From CAZOVB01 sp046541415 (GTDB lineage: Bacteria; Planctomycetota; Phycisphaerae; SM23-33): a DNA stretch of 64,000 bases. Position 1 is the first letter of the stretch. Each line of letters starts with the position of its first letter. Under the pieces are notes generated by a model, which saw nothing but the letters and a program-made list of their open reading frames with translations, did no database searches and had not been told where the DNA came from. Location of the stretch: positions 1-64,000 of the forward strand of contig JBKHDI010000003.1 in NCBI GenBank assembly GCA_046541415.1, written 5' to 3'. Positions 1-8,899 of the stretch are shown here, in pieces. Both the position numbers and the translations under genes were made by a program.

Positions 1-716
1 GCGATCACCAGCACCAGCAGTACCGGCGTCCAGGTCCGCAAGGCCGAGGGGGCTGCATCGATTTTCATCTCGCGGTCGTTGGTGCGGTCCACGTGGCCAA
101 CCTGCAGCCAGAGCATCCCGGCTGCGCTGCAGGCCAGGATCCCGCGGATCAGCTGAACGGGAACGCCGAACCAGGCAATGAAATTGGTGTAGTGAACCCA
201 ATTGGCAGGGAAAAAAGACCGCTCCGGCGTGACCAGGCCGGCGAAGACGGAATAGGCAGCCATCGAGATCGCAGCGCCTGACAGCCAGACTGTTCGGCTT
301 CGATCCATCCGCCAGAGCACCCAGGCGGCCCAGAGAGAGGCAGGGAACCCCAGCAGGTATCGAGACAGGACAGGGACCCAGTCGGGCCGCAGAATCCCGG
401 CAGCGATGAGAGGAAGAATCGGCAGGAAGTGCACCCAGGGGCCCCGGGTGCGTCGAGCCGATCGGCCAAACTCCAGGAGCAGGACAAACGAAAGAATCAG
501 GACCGCTTGGCGGAAAAGGGCAAACCATTCTGCTGTAACCACAGAAATTGCCAGAAGATCAAACCATTCATTCAGGCCGTGGGTCAGGCCGAAAAGCCCC
601 AGCCAGATCCAGCCGACCGACTGCTTCTCCTGGCGCATGGCCGCAATGGAAACGGCTGCCAGGAGAATGAACCCCAAGCCGTAAAAGAAGAAAATGAAAT
701 CCAACTGACCCTGCAT
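1..716 (-). CDS. membrane sensor N-terminal region, partial (3' end outside window)
   Basis: The reading frame is open from an ATG at 716 to the left edge, giving about 238 residues. They form a run of hydrophobic helices beginning MQGQLDFIFFFYGLGF. The segment WIWLGLFGLTHGLNEWFDLL resembles the multi-helix input region at the start of many PAS-containing sensor histidine kinases. I infer a membrane sensor whose signalling domains lie beyond the window. The start follows an AGGA-containing stretch. The gene points away from the RND operon, and 167 bases separate it from the pump stop codon. No catalytic domain is visible, so kinase, GGDEF or other output remains open. Confidence 0.5.
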   Translation of the reverse strand, partial: MQGQLDFIFFFYGLGFILLAAVSIAAMRQEKQSVGWIWLGLFGLTHGLNEWFDLLAISVVTAEWFALFRQAVLILSFVLLLEFGRSARRTRGPWVHFLPILPLIAAGILRPDWVPVLSRYLLGFPASLWAAWVLWRMDRSRTVWLSGAAISMAAYSVFAGLVTPERSFFPANWVHYTNFIAWFGVPVQLIRGILACSAAGMLWLQVGHVDRTNDREMKIDAAPSALRTWTPVLLVLVI

Positions 717-883
717 GGTCCTGCCCGCCAGTTGCGGATGAACGAATCACGTACAAAGCCGGGGCGGATGTTGTCGCGGCCCCCCTGCGCGAAGCCATCC
801 TTCTCCCGTTTCAGGCGCAAGCTGCGCCTCACATGCGATATCGTCCATCAAAGACTGACGGATTAGGAAAAACCGGATTCCCG

Positions 884-3800
884 TCAATAGTCTTCCAGTA
901 CAGGTTGGGGCCTCTTCTCAGCTTCGCCACTGTGGTGCAGCCCGCCCAGGCCGAAATAGCTGGCCAGGCGGAAGAGCATCACGTACAGGGCGGGGACTGC
1001 CAGCAGCGTCAGGACGGTCGCAAAGCCCAGGCCGAAGACAACCGCAGCCGCCATCGACTGCCACCACTGCGATGACTCACTCCGCGTCGAAAGCTCCATC
1101 GCCCTGAAGTCGATGCTCACGCCGATGAGCATGGGGATCAGGCCGAGAATGGTGGTCGTGGCGGTCAGCAACACCGGACGAAGGCGCGTAATCCCAGCTT
1201 GGACAACAGCTTCGACCAGGTCCAGCCCGCGTCGCTGCAGCTGACGGGTGTAGTCCAGCAGGACGATGGCGTTGTTGACGACCACCCCGGCCAGGCTGAT
1301 CACGCCCACGCCTGTCATGATAATGCCGAACGGCAGGTCCATGACCAGCAGGCCGGTAAAGACGCCGATCGTCGAGAGCAGGACAGTGGTCATGATGATC
1401 AACGGTACCGAGAGCGTATTGAACTGGGCAACGAGGATGGCAACGATGGCGAGGATCGCAATGACGCCCGCATTAAGCAGGAATGCGCTGGCCTTGTCCT
1501 GCTCTTCCTTCTCGCCGGCAAAGCGGATCTCGTAACCGTCGGGCAGGTCCAGTTCGGCCATTTCGGCCTGTGCGTCGGCCAAGACCTCCGGGCCGAGACG
1601 ACCCTCGTTGTCGCCGGTGATCGTCACCACGCGTTTCTGGTCGATCCGGTGGATCGTCCCGTAGCCGGGGGCCAGGCGGAACCGGCCCAGCGAACTGAGC
1701 GCCACGCCCAGTCGTCTTTCATTGGGCACCTGCATCTGCAGGGTCGGTTCCAGGCCTTCGCGAAGGTTTTCGGGCATGCGGATGGTGATGTCGTAGTCGT
1801 CGTTGAACTGGCGGAACGTGCCGACCTTCCAGCCGAAGATGGCCGCCTTGAGGTACGTGCCGATCGTGTTGGGGTCCAGCCCGAGAATCGCCGTCCGCTG
1901 GCGGTCGGGGATGAACTGGATCTCCGGCCGGGCTGCTTCCAGGTCGCTGCGCAGGTTGACCAGGTTGGGCACGGTCTTCAGCCGCTGAATCGCCTCGCGG
2001 CTGAGGCGGTTGAGTTCGTCCATGTCCTCTCCGATGATCCGCACGGTCACCGGAGAGCCCGTCGGCGGGCCCTCCTCCTGCTTGTCGACTTTCACCTCGG
2101 CCCCGACGAGGTCCTTGAGTTCCTCGCGCAGCAGGGGGATGAAGTCGCCGCTGGGCCTCTCGCGGTCGGCGAAGTCCTGGAACATGATGTTCACGTTGGC
2201 GATGTGCGGCCCTTCCTCGCCGCCCCAGTTTCCACCGGCCGAGCCGACGTTGGTCACCACGTTTTTGAAGTAAGGTTGGTCGGCCTTGTAAGACCGGGCA
2301 AATTTGCCGATGCGTTTCTCGACTTCCAGGGCCAGTTCGTTGGTGTGGTCGATGTTCGTCCCCTGCGGGGCGCGGAGGTTGACGACCACAAAGGCCGGGT
2401 CGATATCCGGGAACAGCTCGCCCCCCGCCCCGCGCCGCTGGTAGACCACCAGGATGCTCAGCAGGAGCATCACGCCCAGCACCAGCGTGGTGAAGCGGTG
2501 CTTCATGGTCTTCTGGAGCATCCACTGGTAAGCTCGGACCAGAACTCCCTCGGGCTTGTCGCTGGCGACCGGCTCGTCGGCCTTGGGTTTGGCGAAGATC
2601 GAGCAGATCACCGGGTTGATGACCATCGCCACGAACAGCGAACTGCTCAGCACGATCATCACCGTCATCGGCAGGTACTTCATGAAGTCGCCCATGATCC
2701 CGGGCCAGAACAGCAGCGGGGTAAAGGCTGCCAGGGTCGTCGCCGTGGAGGTGATCACCGGCCAGGCCACCTCCGCCGTGCCGTCCATCGCCGCCTTGGC
2801 CCGCGATTTGTCCATGTGCATATGGCGGTAGATGTTCTCGACGATGACGATGGCGTTGTCGACCAGCATGCCCAAAGCGAGGATCAGGCTGAACAGAACG
2901 ATCATGTTCAGCGTCAGGCCCACCATCTCGATGATCGCGAAGCTCATCAGCATGCTCATCGGGATCGCAAGTGCGACGATGAGGCTGTTGCGAATGCCCA
3001 TGAAGATCATCAGCACGCCGACGACCAGCAGCAGGCCGGTGAGGATGTTGTTCTCCAGGTCTTTGACCATCATGCGGATATCGTCGCTGCGGTCGGAGGT
3101 GATGGTGAACTTGACGGCCTCTGGGACGTGCTTGCGGGCCTCGGCCAGGACCATCCGCACGCCATCGGCGATCTCGACGATATTCGCACCGACTCGCTTG
3201 CGGACCGCGAGGGTCACGCTGGGCTCGCCGTTGAGCCGCGCGTAGGTCTGGCGGTCCTTGAAGGTGTCGATCACGCGGCCCACGTCGGTCAGAAAAATGG
3301 GTTGATCGCCCCGCATCGCCAGGATCAGCTTGTCGATGTTCTCGGGGTTCTCGAACTCCGCCGGTATGCGGAAGTTGAAGCGGATCTGCTCGGTGTCCAG
3401 CCCGCCGGCGGACTGGTTGACGTTCTCTGAGGGTATCAGCGCCAAAAGCTCCGGCAGGGTCAGCCCGAACCGGGCCACGCGTTCCGGCTGGATCTCCACG
3501 CGGATCTCGCGCTCCAGCGTGCCGAGGACATCGACGCCCAGGACGCCCGGGATCTTCTCGACCTCGTCCTCCAGCCGGTCGGCGATCTCCTTGAGCTGCA
3601 CTGCCAGGACATCGCCGTGGATGTTGACCATCATGATCGGGAACTCGGCGATGTTGATCTCTTTGACGACCGGCTCCTCGGCCTCGATGGGCAGATCCGC
3701 CTTGGCCAGGTCGACCTTGTCCTTGACGCGCTGGAGGGCTTCTTCGATCTCGATATCGGGCATGAACTCGACATTGATCGTCGAGACGCTCTCGCGACTG

Positions 3801-4048
3801 GTGGAGGTGATCTCCTTGACGCCCTTGAGGCCGGACAGTTCGGTCTCGATCTCCGCGGTGATCGTGCTTTCGATGTCGACCGGGCTGACGCCGTCGTGAA
3901 TCGTGGTAATCAGGATATTGGGGATCTTGACGTCCGGGGCCGACTCGCGCGGCAGGGTGACATAGCTGACCACGCCGGCCAGGATGATCATGACCATGAC
4001 CACGAAGACGGTCGTTCGGTTTCGGATAGCGGCGTTGCTGATGAACAT
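884..4048 (-). CDS. RND-family efflux permease (AcrB/HAE1 type)
   Basis: This is the inner-membrane proton antiporter of a tripartite efflux pump, 1054 residues, full length for the family. An N-terminal helix (about 12-32) is followed by a large periplasmic porter and docking region to about 330. Helices TM2-6 follow, with GMLVDNAIVIVENI at about 393-406. A second periplasmic loop (EEGPHIANVNIMF, GSPVTVRIIGEDM) and a second helix bundle (GVISLAGVVVNNAIVLLDY) complete the duplicated RND fold. The TM4 proton-relay pair reads Asp397-Asn398, where AcrB has Asp-Asp. It is the last gene of the tetR-adaptor-permease operon, 59 bases after the adaptor stop. The substrate cannot be told from sequence; no outer-membrane TolC partner is next to it. 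Confidence 0.95.
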   Translation of the reverse strand: MFISNAAIRNRTTVFVVMVMIILAGVVSYVTLPRESAPDVKIPNILITTIHDGVSPVDIESTITAEIETELSGLKGVKEITSTSRESVSTINVEFMPDIEIEEALQRVKDKVDLAKADLPIEAEEPVVKEINIAEFPIMMVNIHGDVLAVQLKEIADRLEDEVEKIPGVLGVDVLGTLEREIRVEIQPERVARFGLTLPELLALIPSENVNQSAGGLDTEQIRFNFRIPAEFENPENIDKLILAMRGDQPIFLTDVGRVIDTFKDRQTYARLNGEPSVTLAVRKRVGANIVEIADGVRMVLAEARKHVPEAVKFTITSDRSDDIRMMVKDLENNILTGLLLVVGVLMIFMGIRNSLIVALAIPMSMLMSFAIIEMVGLTLNMIVLFSLILALGMLVDNAIVIVENIYRHMHMDKSRAKAAMDGTAEVAWPVITSTATTLAAFTPLLFWPGIMGDFMKYLPMTVMIVLSSSLFVAMVINPVICSIFAKPKADEPVASDKPEGVLVRAYQWMLQKTMKHRFTTLVLGVMLLLSILVVYQRRGAGGELFPDIDPAFVVVNLRAPQGTNIDHTNELALEVEKRIGKFARSYKADQPYFKNVVTNVGSAGGNWGGEEGPHIANVNIMFQDFADRERPSGDFIPLLREELKDLVGAEVKVDKQEEGPPTGSPVTVRIIGEDMDELNRLSREAIQRLKTVPNLVNLRSDLEAARPEIQFIPDRQRTAILGLDPNTIGTYLKAAIFGWKVGTFRQFNDDYDITIRMPENLREGLEPTLQMQVPNERRLGVALSSLGRFRLAPGYGTIHRIDQKRVVTITGDNEGRLGPEVLADAQAEMAELDLPDGYEIRFAGEKEEQDKASAFLLNAGVIAILAIVAILVAQFNTLSVPLIIMTTVLLSTIGVFTGLLVMDLPFGIIMTGVGVISLAGVVVNNAIVLLDYTRQLQRRGLDLVEAVVQAGITRLRPVLLTATTTILGLIPMLIGVSIDFRAMELSTRSESSQWWQSMAAAVVFGLGFATVLTLLAVPALYVMLFRLASYFGLGGLHHSGEAEKRPQPVLEDY

Positions 4049-4107
4049 GTTCTGCGGTTCCAGGCGGCCGGACGCGGGGGCATCGGGCCTGCAGGGATAC
4101 GGAGGGA

Positions 4108-6144
4108 CTATCGGCCTTCGGCGGCCAGTTGGACAGCGTTCTGGACCCGCTGGACGTTCAGCTTCCCGGCGGGGTGTTTCTCGCCGTTGTTGGCGGCCAG
4201 GAACTGCTTGGTGGTCTCCTGGAGCTTCTCCAGCAGTTGGCTGGTGTCGCTGTCGGGGGCCACCCGCAGGACCACCTGGTTGGGCGGCGTGGGTTTGGCG
4301 CGCCGGACTTCGGGCATCGGGGCCACGCCGGGCAGGGCGTCAGCCTGTCGGGCAACCGCGGCAGACAGGGCCAGCATGATCTCATCCAGGTCGGCGCTCT
4401 GGTCGTAGACGATCCTCAGCCGGGCCAGGCCGGGCTTGCTGAGGTCCTCGACTGTTCCGCCATCGACACTCTCAATGGCCCGCCGCAGCGGGGGCAGGAT
4501 CTGCTGGCCGATGTAATCCATGTCGGCCCCGTCCAGCGAAACGGTGATCTGGGCAGCCCGGAAGGGCACGTCGGGGGGAATGGGCCCCAGCGAGTCGATC
4601 ACCTGGGCCAGGTAGATCGGCCGCCCGTCTTCGCGCCAGGCCAGGACCTTCTGCAGCAGCCGGTCAGCCTCGGTGCCCGTCTTGGTCAACACGTGCAGAC
4701 GCAGGGGCAGGGGCCTCTGGACCTTGTCATCCGGGTCGGAAACCAGCGGCGACTCGATCCGTTCGAGCAGCTGCCGGCTCGTAAGCCCCAGCAATTCCAG
4801 CTTCTTCGGATCGATGGTGATCTCCAGTTCCACGTCGTCCGGTTCGACCACATCGGCAGCCAGCACGCCCTCGACGTCGCCGAAGCGCTCTGCCAGTTCC
4901 GCCAGCTCGGCCGGGGAGACCTCCCGTCGGCCGCTGGCCTGGACCTGGTAATGGGCGAAGGGCACTTCGGCCACCTTTACGGCCGGCTCGCGGATGGGCT
5001 GGCCGTCGCTGAGACCCCGCGTTCCTTCGGTGACCAGCCTCTCCAGGGCCACCAGGCCCCGGACGACCTGGACCCGGTCCTGGCCGTCGAACTTGCCCGA
5101 GCGGTTGACGTCCTGGATCATCCGCAGGTTGATCTGCAGGGGTTTGCGGACGGCCTTGCCCGCCTCGGCCACGTGGACGTAGTGCAGGTCGCCCTCGCCG
5201 GGCACGACGGCGGTCAGGGGGATCATGATCACGTCGGTCTTGACCTGCCGGGCCAGGCGGACGGTGACGATGTGTCCGTTGCGGACCCGGCGGCCGCGGG
5301 TGTCGTCGAGCATCAGTTCGACCTCGGTGGAGTGGACGCCGGGTTCGGCCTTCTCGGCCAGGAAGGTGATCTGTGCGTCGATCGGCTTATCCTCGGGCTC
5401 CTTGCCGGGCCAATCGACGACCTGGTGGACCTGTCCTTCCTCGAAGTAGGCGATGTCCTGCTCGGGGATGTAGAGCTCGATCTTGGTGGCCGAGTTGTCG
5501 ACGATCTCGGCGACCAGCACGTTGGGCTGGACCTGCTCGCCGGGTTCGATCAGCCAGTTCAGTGTCCCGTCGATGGGCGCTTCGATGGTGGCGCGTTGGA
5601 GGTTGGCCCGGGCGGTCCGCAGGTCAGCCTGGGAGATCTCGACGCGACGCGACGCGTCCTCGACATCCTTCGGGGTCGCCGCGTTCTCCGCTGCCAGTTC
5701 CCGGATACTCTGCAGCTGCGTCCGGTCGAACCCCAGCTGCGCCTCTGCCCGGTCGACGGCTGCCTGCAGGCGGTCGGTCCGCAGCTGGACGAGCAGTTGG
5801 CCTTTCTCAACCGGGTCGCCTTTGCGAAGCGGGCGGTCGGCCTGTTCATTCCGGCCGAGTTGGACAACCTGCTCGGACAGTTCTGCCCGGACATTGACCT
5901 CCCGCCAGGGCTGGGCGACTCCCTTGAGCTGGAAGGTGTCCTCGATCCGTTCGAGCGGGCGGATCAGTTCGGTCTCGACCGGGATCGGCGCAGCGGCGGC
6001 AGCGTCGGCAACCTGGTCTCTCTTGGGCAGCATCAGCGCGATCAAGGTCGAGGCCAGCACGGCCAAGGCGATAATGATGATCGCGACAAGGTGTTTGTGG
6101 AACCAGCGGCCGACGGGGCCGAATGTCTTTGCCAGTGTCTTCAT
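4108..6144 (-). CDS. RND efflux adaptor (HlyD/MFP type) fused to a porter-like C-terminal domain
   Basis: This is the periplasmic adaptor linking the RND permease to an outer-membrane channel. It has 678 residues, against roughly 350-450 usual for the family. An N-terminal membrane anchor lies at about 19-38. The classic adaptor core follows: lipoyl/hairpin at about 85-200 (ATIEAPIDGTLNWLIEPGEQV), beta-barrel at about 220-310 and membrane-proximal domain to about 385. Residues about 410-600 are extra and resemble the soluble porter/docking part of RND permeases, for example ITIDPKKLELLGLTSRQLLE and GRPIYLAQVIDSL. Comparable strings (VEIQPERVARFGLTLPELLA, DQPIFLTDVGRVIDTF) occur in the adjacent permease. 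The start lies 3 bases after the tetR stop, so the genes are co-transcribed. Confidence 0.9.
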   Translation of the reverse strand: MKTLAKTFGPVGRWFHKHLVAIIIIALAVLASTLIALMLPKRDQVADAAAAAPIPVETELIRPLERIEDTFQLKGVAQPWREVNVRAELSEQVVQLGRNEQADRPLRKGDPVEKGQLLVQLRTDRLQAAVDRAEAQLGFDRTQLQSIRELAAENAATPKDVEDASRRVEISQADLRTARANLQRATIEAPIDGTLNWLIEPGEQVQPNVLVAEIVDNSATKIELYIPEQDIAYFEEGQVHQVVDWPGKEPEDKPIDAQITFLAEKAEPGVHSTEVELMLDDTRGRRVRNGHIVTVRLARQVKTDVIMIPLTAVVPGEGDLHYVHVAEAGKAVRKPLQINLRMIQDVNRSGKFDGQDRVQVVRGLVALERLVTEGTRGLSDGQPIREPAVKVAEVPFAHYQVQASGRREVSPAELAELAERFGDVEGVLAADVVEPDDVELEITIDPKKLELLGLTSRQLLERIESPLVSDPDDKVQRPLPLRLHVLTKTGTEADRLLQKVLAWREDGRPIYLAQVIDSLGPIPPDVPFRAAQITVSLDGADMDYIGQQILPPLRRAIESVDGGTVEDLSKPGLARLRIVYDQSADLDEIMLALSAAVARQADALPGVAPMPEVRRAKPTPPNQVVLRVAPDSDTSQLLEKLQETTKQFLAANNGEKHPAGKLNVQRVQNAVQLAAEGR

Positions 6145-6147
6145 GGA

Positions 6148-6801
6148 CTAGCTTTCCTCGGCCTGACCGCCGGCGGGTGGCTGGGGCCTGGGGCTGCGGT
6201 CTCTCAGGGCGGCCAGGAAACCGTTGCGCCACCCGGCCATCAGTTCCGGGGTGATCCTGACACCCACGTCGTAAATGTGCTGTACCATCAGTCCGTCCAG
6301 CACGGCCTGGTAGATCGCCGCGCCCAGGGCCGGGTTGAGGTCCGGGGCGAAGTCTCCTTCTTCGATGCCCTGGTCGACCACGTCTGCCAGCCAGCCCTGC
6401 CAGCGTGCGTAGGCCTGGCGGAACTGGGAGAGGATTTCGCCTTCGGGATCTTCGCGGCTGCCGACGGCCCAGGATTCGAGGATGACCTTGCCCAGGCCCT
6501 TGAGATGCTGGATGGCCTCGGCCCAGCTGTCCAGCAGTTTGCCGAATTTCTCGGCTGCGGGCATATCGGCCTCGATGACCGGCAGGGTTTTGGCCTCTTC
6601 CTGCTCGATGACGTGGTTGACTACGGCGGCAAAGAGTGTCTGTTTGCTCTTGAAGTAGTTGTAGATACTGCCCTTGGAGACCCCGGCCTCGGCGGCCACG
6701 GCGTCCATGGTCGTGCTGGTATATCCGTTTTGCTCGAAGACCTTCATTGCGGCCTGAAGGATCTGGCTCTGGCGGTCGGTGGTGCTGGCAGCAGGGGTCA
6801 T
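6148..6801 (-). CDS. TetR/AcrR-family repressor of the RND operon
   Basis: A 217-residue DNA-binding repressor. The N-terminal helix-turn-helix is typical (ILQAAMKVFEQNGYTSTTMD, then AGVSKGSIYNYFKSKQTLF). The C-terminal half is the usual variable ligand and dimer domain. I place the start at 6801 (MTPAAS...) because AAAGG lies 5 bases upstream. A longer frame starting with TTG at 6876 would run through the palindromic operator and the transcription start. It is the first gene of the operon, 3 bases before the adaptor gene, and the palindrome at 6858-6875 suggests autorepression. The inducer is unknown. Confidence 0.92.
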   Translation of the reverse strand: MTPAASTTDRQSQILQAAMKVFEQNGYTSTTMDAVAAEAGVSKGSIYNYFKSKQTLFAAVVNHVIEQEEAKTLPVIEADMPAAEKFGKLLDSWAEAIQHLKGLGKVILESWAVGSREDPEGEILSQFRQAYARWQGWLADVVDQGIEEGDFAPDLNPALGAAIYQAVLDGLMVQHIYDVGVRITPELMAGWRNGFLAALRDRSPRPQPPAGGQAEES

Positions 6802-6857
6802 GGGAACCTTTCGTTGTTCGCGTTGGCGTCGGTGCCCCGTAGGCAGGCTGGTTGCCC

Positions 6858-6875
6858 TGACTGACTGGTCAGTCA
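6858..6875. promoter_or_regulatory. TetR-type operator palindrome
   Basis: TGACTGACTGGTCAGTCA: two perfect 8-base arms with a 2-base centre. It lies just downstream of the predicted transcription start of the leftward tetR-adaptor-RND operon, a position that would block initiation. A binding site for the adjacent TetR protein is inferred from layout. Confidence 0.8.
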
Positions 6876-6885
6876 ATATATCGAC

Positions 6886-6914
6886 AATATAAACTCCCCT
6901 CAGCAGGAAATCAA
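6886..6914 (-). promoter_or_regulatory. promoter of the tetR-RND operon
   Basis: Read leftward: -35 TTGATT at 6914-6909, a 17-base spacer, and -10 TATATT at 6891-6886. The start point would fall near 6879, about 78 bases before the tetR ATG and directly before the operator palindrome. Confidence 0.7.
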
Positions 6915-6930
6915 GACAGGGGAAAGAATT

Positions 6931-7344
6931 TTATGCCGATGCGCCCATACCTGCTGTCCCCCGGGGCCGGTCCAGAAACAGACAAAGGCCCCCAAAGATC
7001 GCAAAGCCCGCTTCTATAACGACATACAGGATATGGATCCCCGCAGCTTGTCGCTCGACGGCAAAGCCGATCCCTCGCCCGATCGCGGTGAAAGACAGCA
7101 GCAACACCACCAGCCAGAGCCCGGATCGACGCCAGGACTTCAGCCACACCCCTGCCAGCAAAAAGCCACCAATCCCCAACTCCATTCCCCCGTAGAACGC
7201 GCGGATCTCGGTACGCCCCGAATGGCCGATCGGCTCGAAGCCGGCCACCTTGCCCGCCCCAACCGGGCCTATCAGGAAGATCACCCCGAAAATCAGGTAC
7301 ATCAGACCCGCGAGGACCAGTACGACCTGTGACAATCTTTCCAT
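6931..7344 (-). CDS. small membrane protein, DUF4345-like
   Basis: A 137-residue protein with four predicted membrane helices. The segments LVLAGLMYLIFGVIFLIGPV and EIRAFYGGMELGIGGFLLAG match the pattern of DUF4345 proteins, whose function is unknown. The start at 7344 (MERLSQVVLV) is preceded by GAGGTG at good spacing; an upstream start is possible but adds a non-hydrophobic leader without a better ribosome site. It is divergent from recO and lies upstream of, not within, the TetR operon; its stop is 17 bases from that operon's -35 element. Confidence 0.65.
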   Translation of the reverse strand: MERLSQVVLVLAGLMYLIFGVIFLIGPVGAGKVAGFEPIGHSGRTEIRAFYGGMELGIGGFLLAGVWLKSWRRSGLWLVVLLLSFTAIGRGIGFAVERQAAGIHILYVVIEAGFAIFGGLCLFLDRPRGTAGMGASA

Positions 7345-7425
7345 GGTGCACCTCGGTAAATCCTTTGCGCCGGGCTCGGCCTGAGGCACTGGCCTGCAGG
7401 GGGCCCATACAGTACTCTAGGCGCC

Positions 7426-8169
7426 ATGCGACACCGCGAAGCATCCATCTGCCTGCGAACCTACGACTGGTCCGAGACCAGCCAGGTCGTCTGCTTCCTC
7501 AGCCGCAACCAGGGGCTTGTGCGCCTGCTGGCCAAGGGCTCGAAACGGGCCAAGAGCAAGTCGGGCGGCACGCTGGACCTGTTGGCCGAGGGGGATCTGG
7601 TCTTTACCACCAAAGACCAGGGGCTGGGCACGCTGATCGAGTTCTCCGAATCGGTGACTCGCAAGGTCCTGCGGCGCGATCCCCAGCGGCTCTACGCGGC
7701 GTTGTTCTGTCTGGAAATGGTCTGCCAGACACTGGCTGAGCACGACCCGCACCCGGAGGTCTTCGACCTGCTGCACAATGCGCTGGGGCGTCTGGACAAT
7801 CCGGATTCGCCCATCCAGGCCGTGCTGGCCTACTTCCAGTGGCGCCTGCTGCGCAACCTCGGGCTGCTGGGCGACCTGGATTCCTGCGTCTCCTGCGGCG
7901 GGCCCGTGCAGGCGGGGGCGACGGCCTTTACCAGCCGCATGGGAGGCCTGCTCTGTCGCACCTGTCGCAGCGAGGCAGCCGAACAGGTGGCTGTCGACCC
8001 TGAGACGCGCAGCGGGCTGGAGATACTCGCCTCGGCCGAGGCGGGCAGGCGGTCGGAACTGGCCGAGAAAACGGCGGAGAAGCTCATCCGCCTGCTGGCC
8101 TATCACGTCAGCCAGCAGATCGGCAAGCCGCTGAAGACGGCGCGATACGTCCTCCGCTGGCCGCTGTAG
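7426..8169 (+). CDS. recO: DNA repair protein RecO
   Basis: RecO helps load RecA at gaps by working with RecR and binding single-stranded DNA. The 247-residue length is normal. The N-terminal OB-fold region begins MRHREASICLRTYDWSETSQ and contains the typical GLVRLLAKGSKRAKSKSGG stretch. An alpha-helical middle follows, then a zinc-binding cluster CVSC ... CRTC at about residues 155-183. The gene stands alone between the divergent DUF4345 gene and the convergent Rrf2 gene. No strong Shine-Dalgarno site precedes the ATG. Confidence 0.93.
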   Translation: MRHREASICLRTYDWSETSQVVCFLSRNQGLVRLLAKGSKRAKSKSGGTLDLLAEGDLVFTTKDQGLGTLIEFSESVTRKVLRRDPQRLYAALFCLEMVCQTLAEHDPHPEVFDLLHNALGRLDNPDSPIQAVLAYFQWRLLRNLGLLGDLDSCVSCGGPVQAGATAFTSRMGGLLCRTCRSEAAEQVAVDPETRSGLEILASAEAGRRSELAEKTAEKLIRLLAYHVSQQIGKPLKTARYVLRWPL

Positions 8170-8174
8170 AGCGG

Positions 8175-8651
8175 TCAGATCTGGTAGTTGTCGATATATT
8201 CCCTGCGCAGGCGGGCTTCGCGGTCCAGCAGGTCCTGGAAGCTGGTCTGGTCGTAGACCCCGCTGATCGCATCGCGCGCCTCTTCCCACATCTGGCGGAA
8301 GGCGCACAGGCCGTCGTAACCGCACGGCTTGGCCGATCCGTTGCCCGTGCTGCCGCAACCGCTCTCAGAGAGACAATCGACCGGGTCCAGCGGCCCGTCG
8401 ACCACGCGGACGACCTGCCCGACCAGGATCTCCGACGGTTCACGGGAGACCAGGTACCCGCCCTGGACGCCGCGGCGAGACTGGACCAGACCGTGCTGCT
8501 TGAGCTGGCCGAGAATCACTTCCAGGAACCGCACCGGGATCGACTGGGCCTCAGCGACCTGCCCCACCGGTGTCGGCCCGGTTCCTCTACGTTTGCACAA
8601 CTCGAACAATGCCCGTAAGGCGTACTGACACTTCTGTGAAACGCTTGTCAT
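8175..8651 (-). CDS. Rrf2-family transcriptional regulator
   Basis: A 158-residue regulator of the IscR/CymR/NsrR group. The winged helix-turn-helix occupies about residues 1-75 (SQKCQYALRALFELCKRRG, then IPVRFLEVILGQLKQHGLVQ and RGVQGGYLV). Cysteines follow in CLSESGC and CGYDGLC, the region where IscR-type members bind an Fe-S cluster, though the spacing is expanded by a Gly/Ser-rich insert. Sensing of iron-sulfur status, nitric oxide or cysteine is therefore possible but not decided. The start at 8651 (MTSVSQ) follows GAGGAGG; the five residues upstream are less likely. It is convergent with recO, 5 bases apart. Confidence 0.85.
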   Translation of the reverse strand: MTSVSQKCQYALRALFELCKRRGTGPTPVGQVAEAQSIPVRFLEVILGQLKQHGLVQSRRGVQGGYLVSREPSEILVGQVVRVVDGPLDPVDCLSESGCGSTGNGSAKPCGYDGLCAFRQMWEEARDAISGVYDQTSFQDLLDREARLRREYIDNYQI

Positions 8652-8899
8652 GGGCCTCCTCGACACATCTACACAAACCTGTTTTACCGCTCCCGAAGGC
8701 CCGCCTAAACAAGACCGGCTTGCGAGAGAAACTTCCCTTTTGGCCTAAGATATGCCCGATCCAGACCTCCAGATTCTACCAATTGTACCATGGATTTCCC
8801 TTTCTGGCCACGACAGAGACATGGAGGACCGATCTTTTTCATGCGCCGGCAAGCTTCTTCAAATCCCCACCCGGGCCGATCCGACCTGATAGACAGAAG

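Noticed and set aside
1199..3430. 743-codon frame opposite the RND permease
   Set aside because: His/Asp/Gln-rich translation typical of the complement of a transmembrane gene; no conserved features.
4129..6864. 911-codon open frame opposite the adaptor and tetR genes
   Set aside because: It is an antisense shadow with no domain, signal peptide or ribosome site of note, and it crosses two well-supported genes and their promoter.
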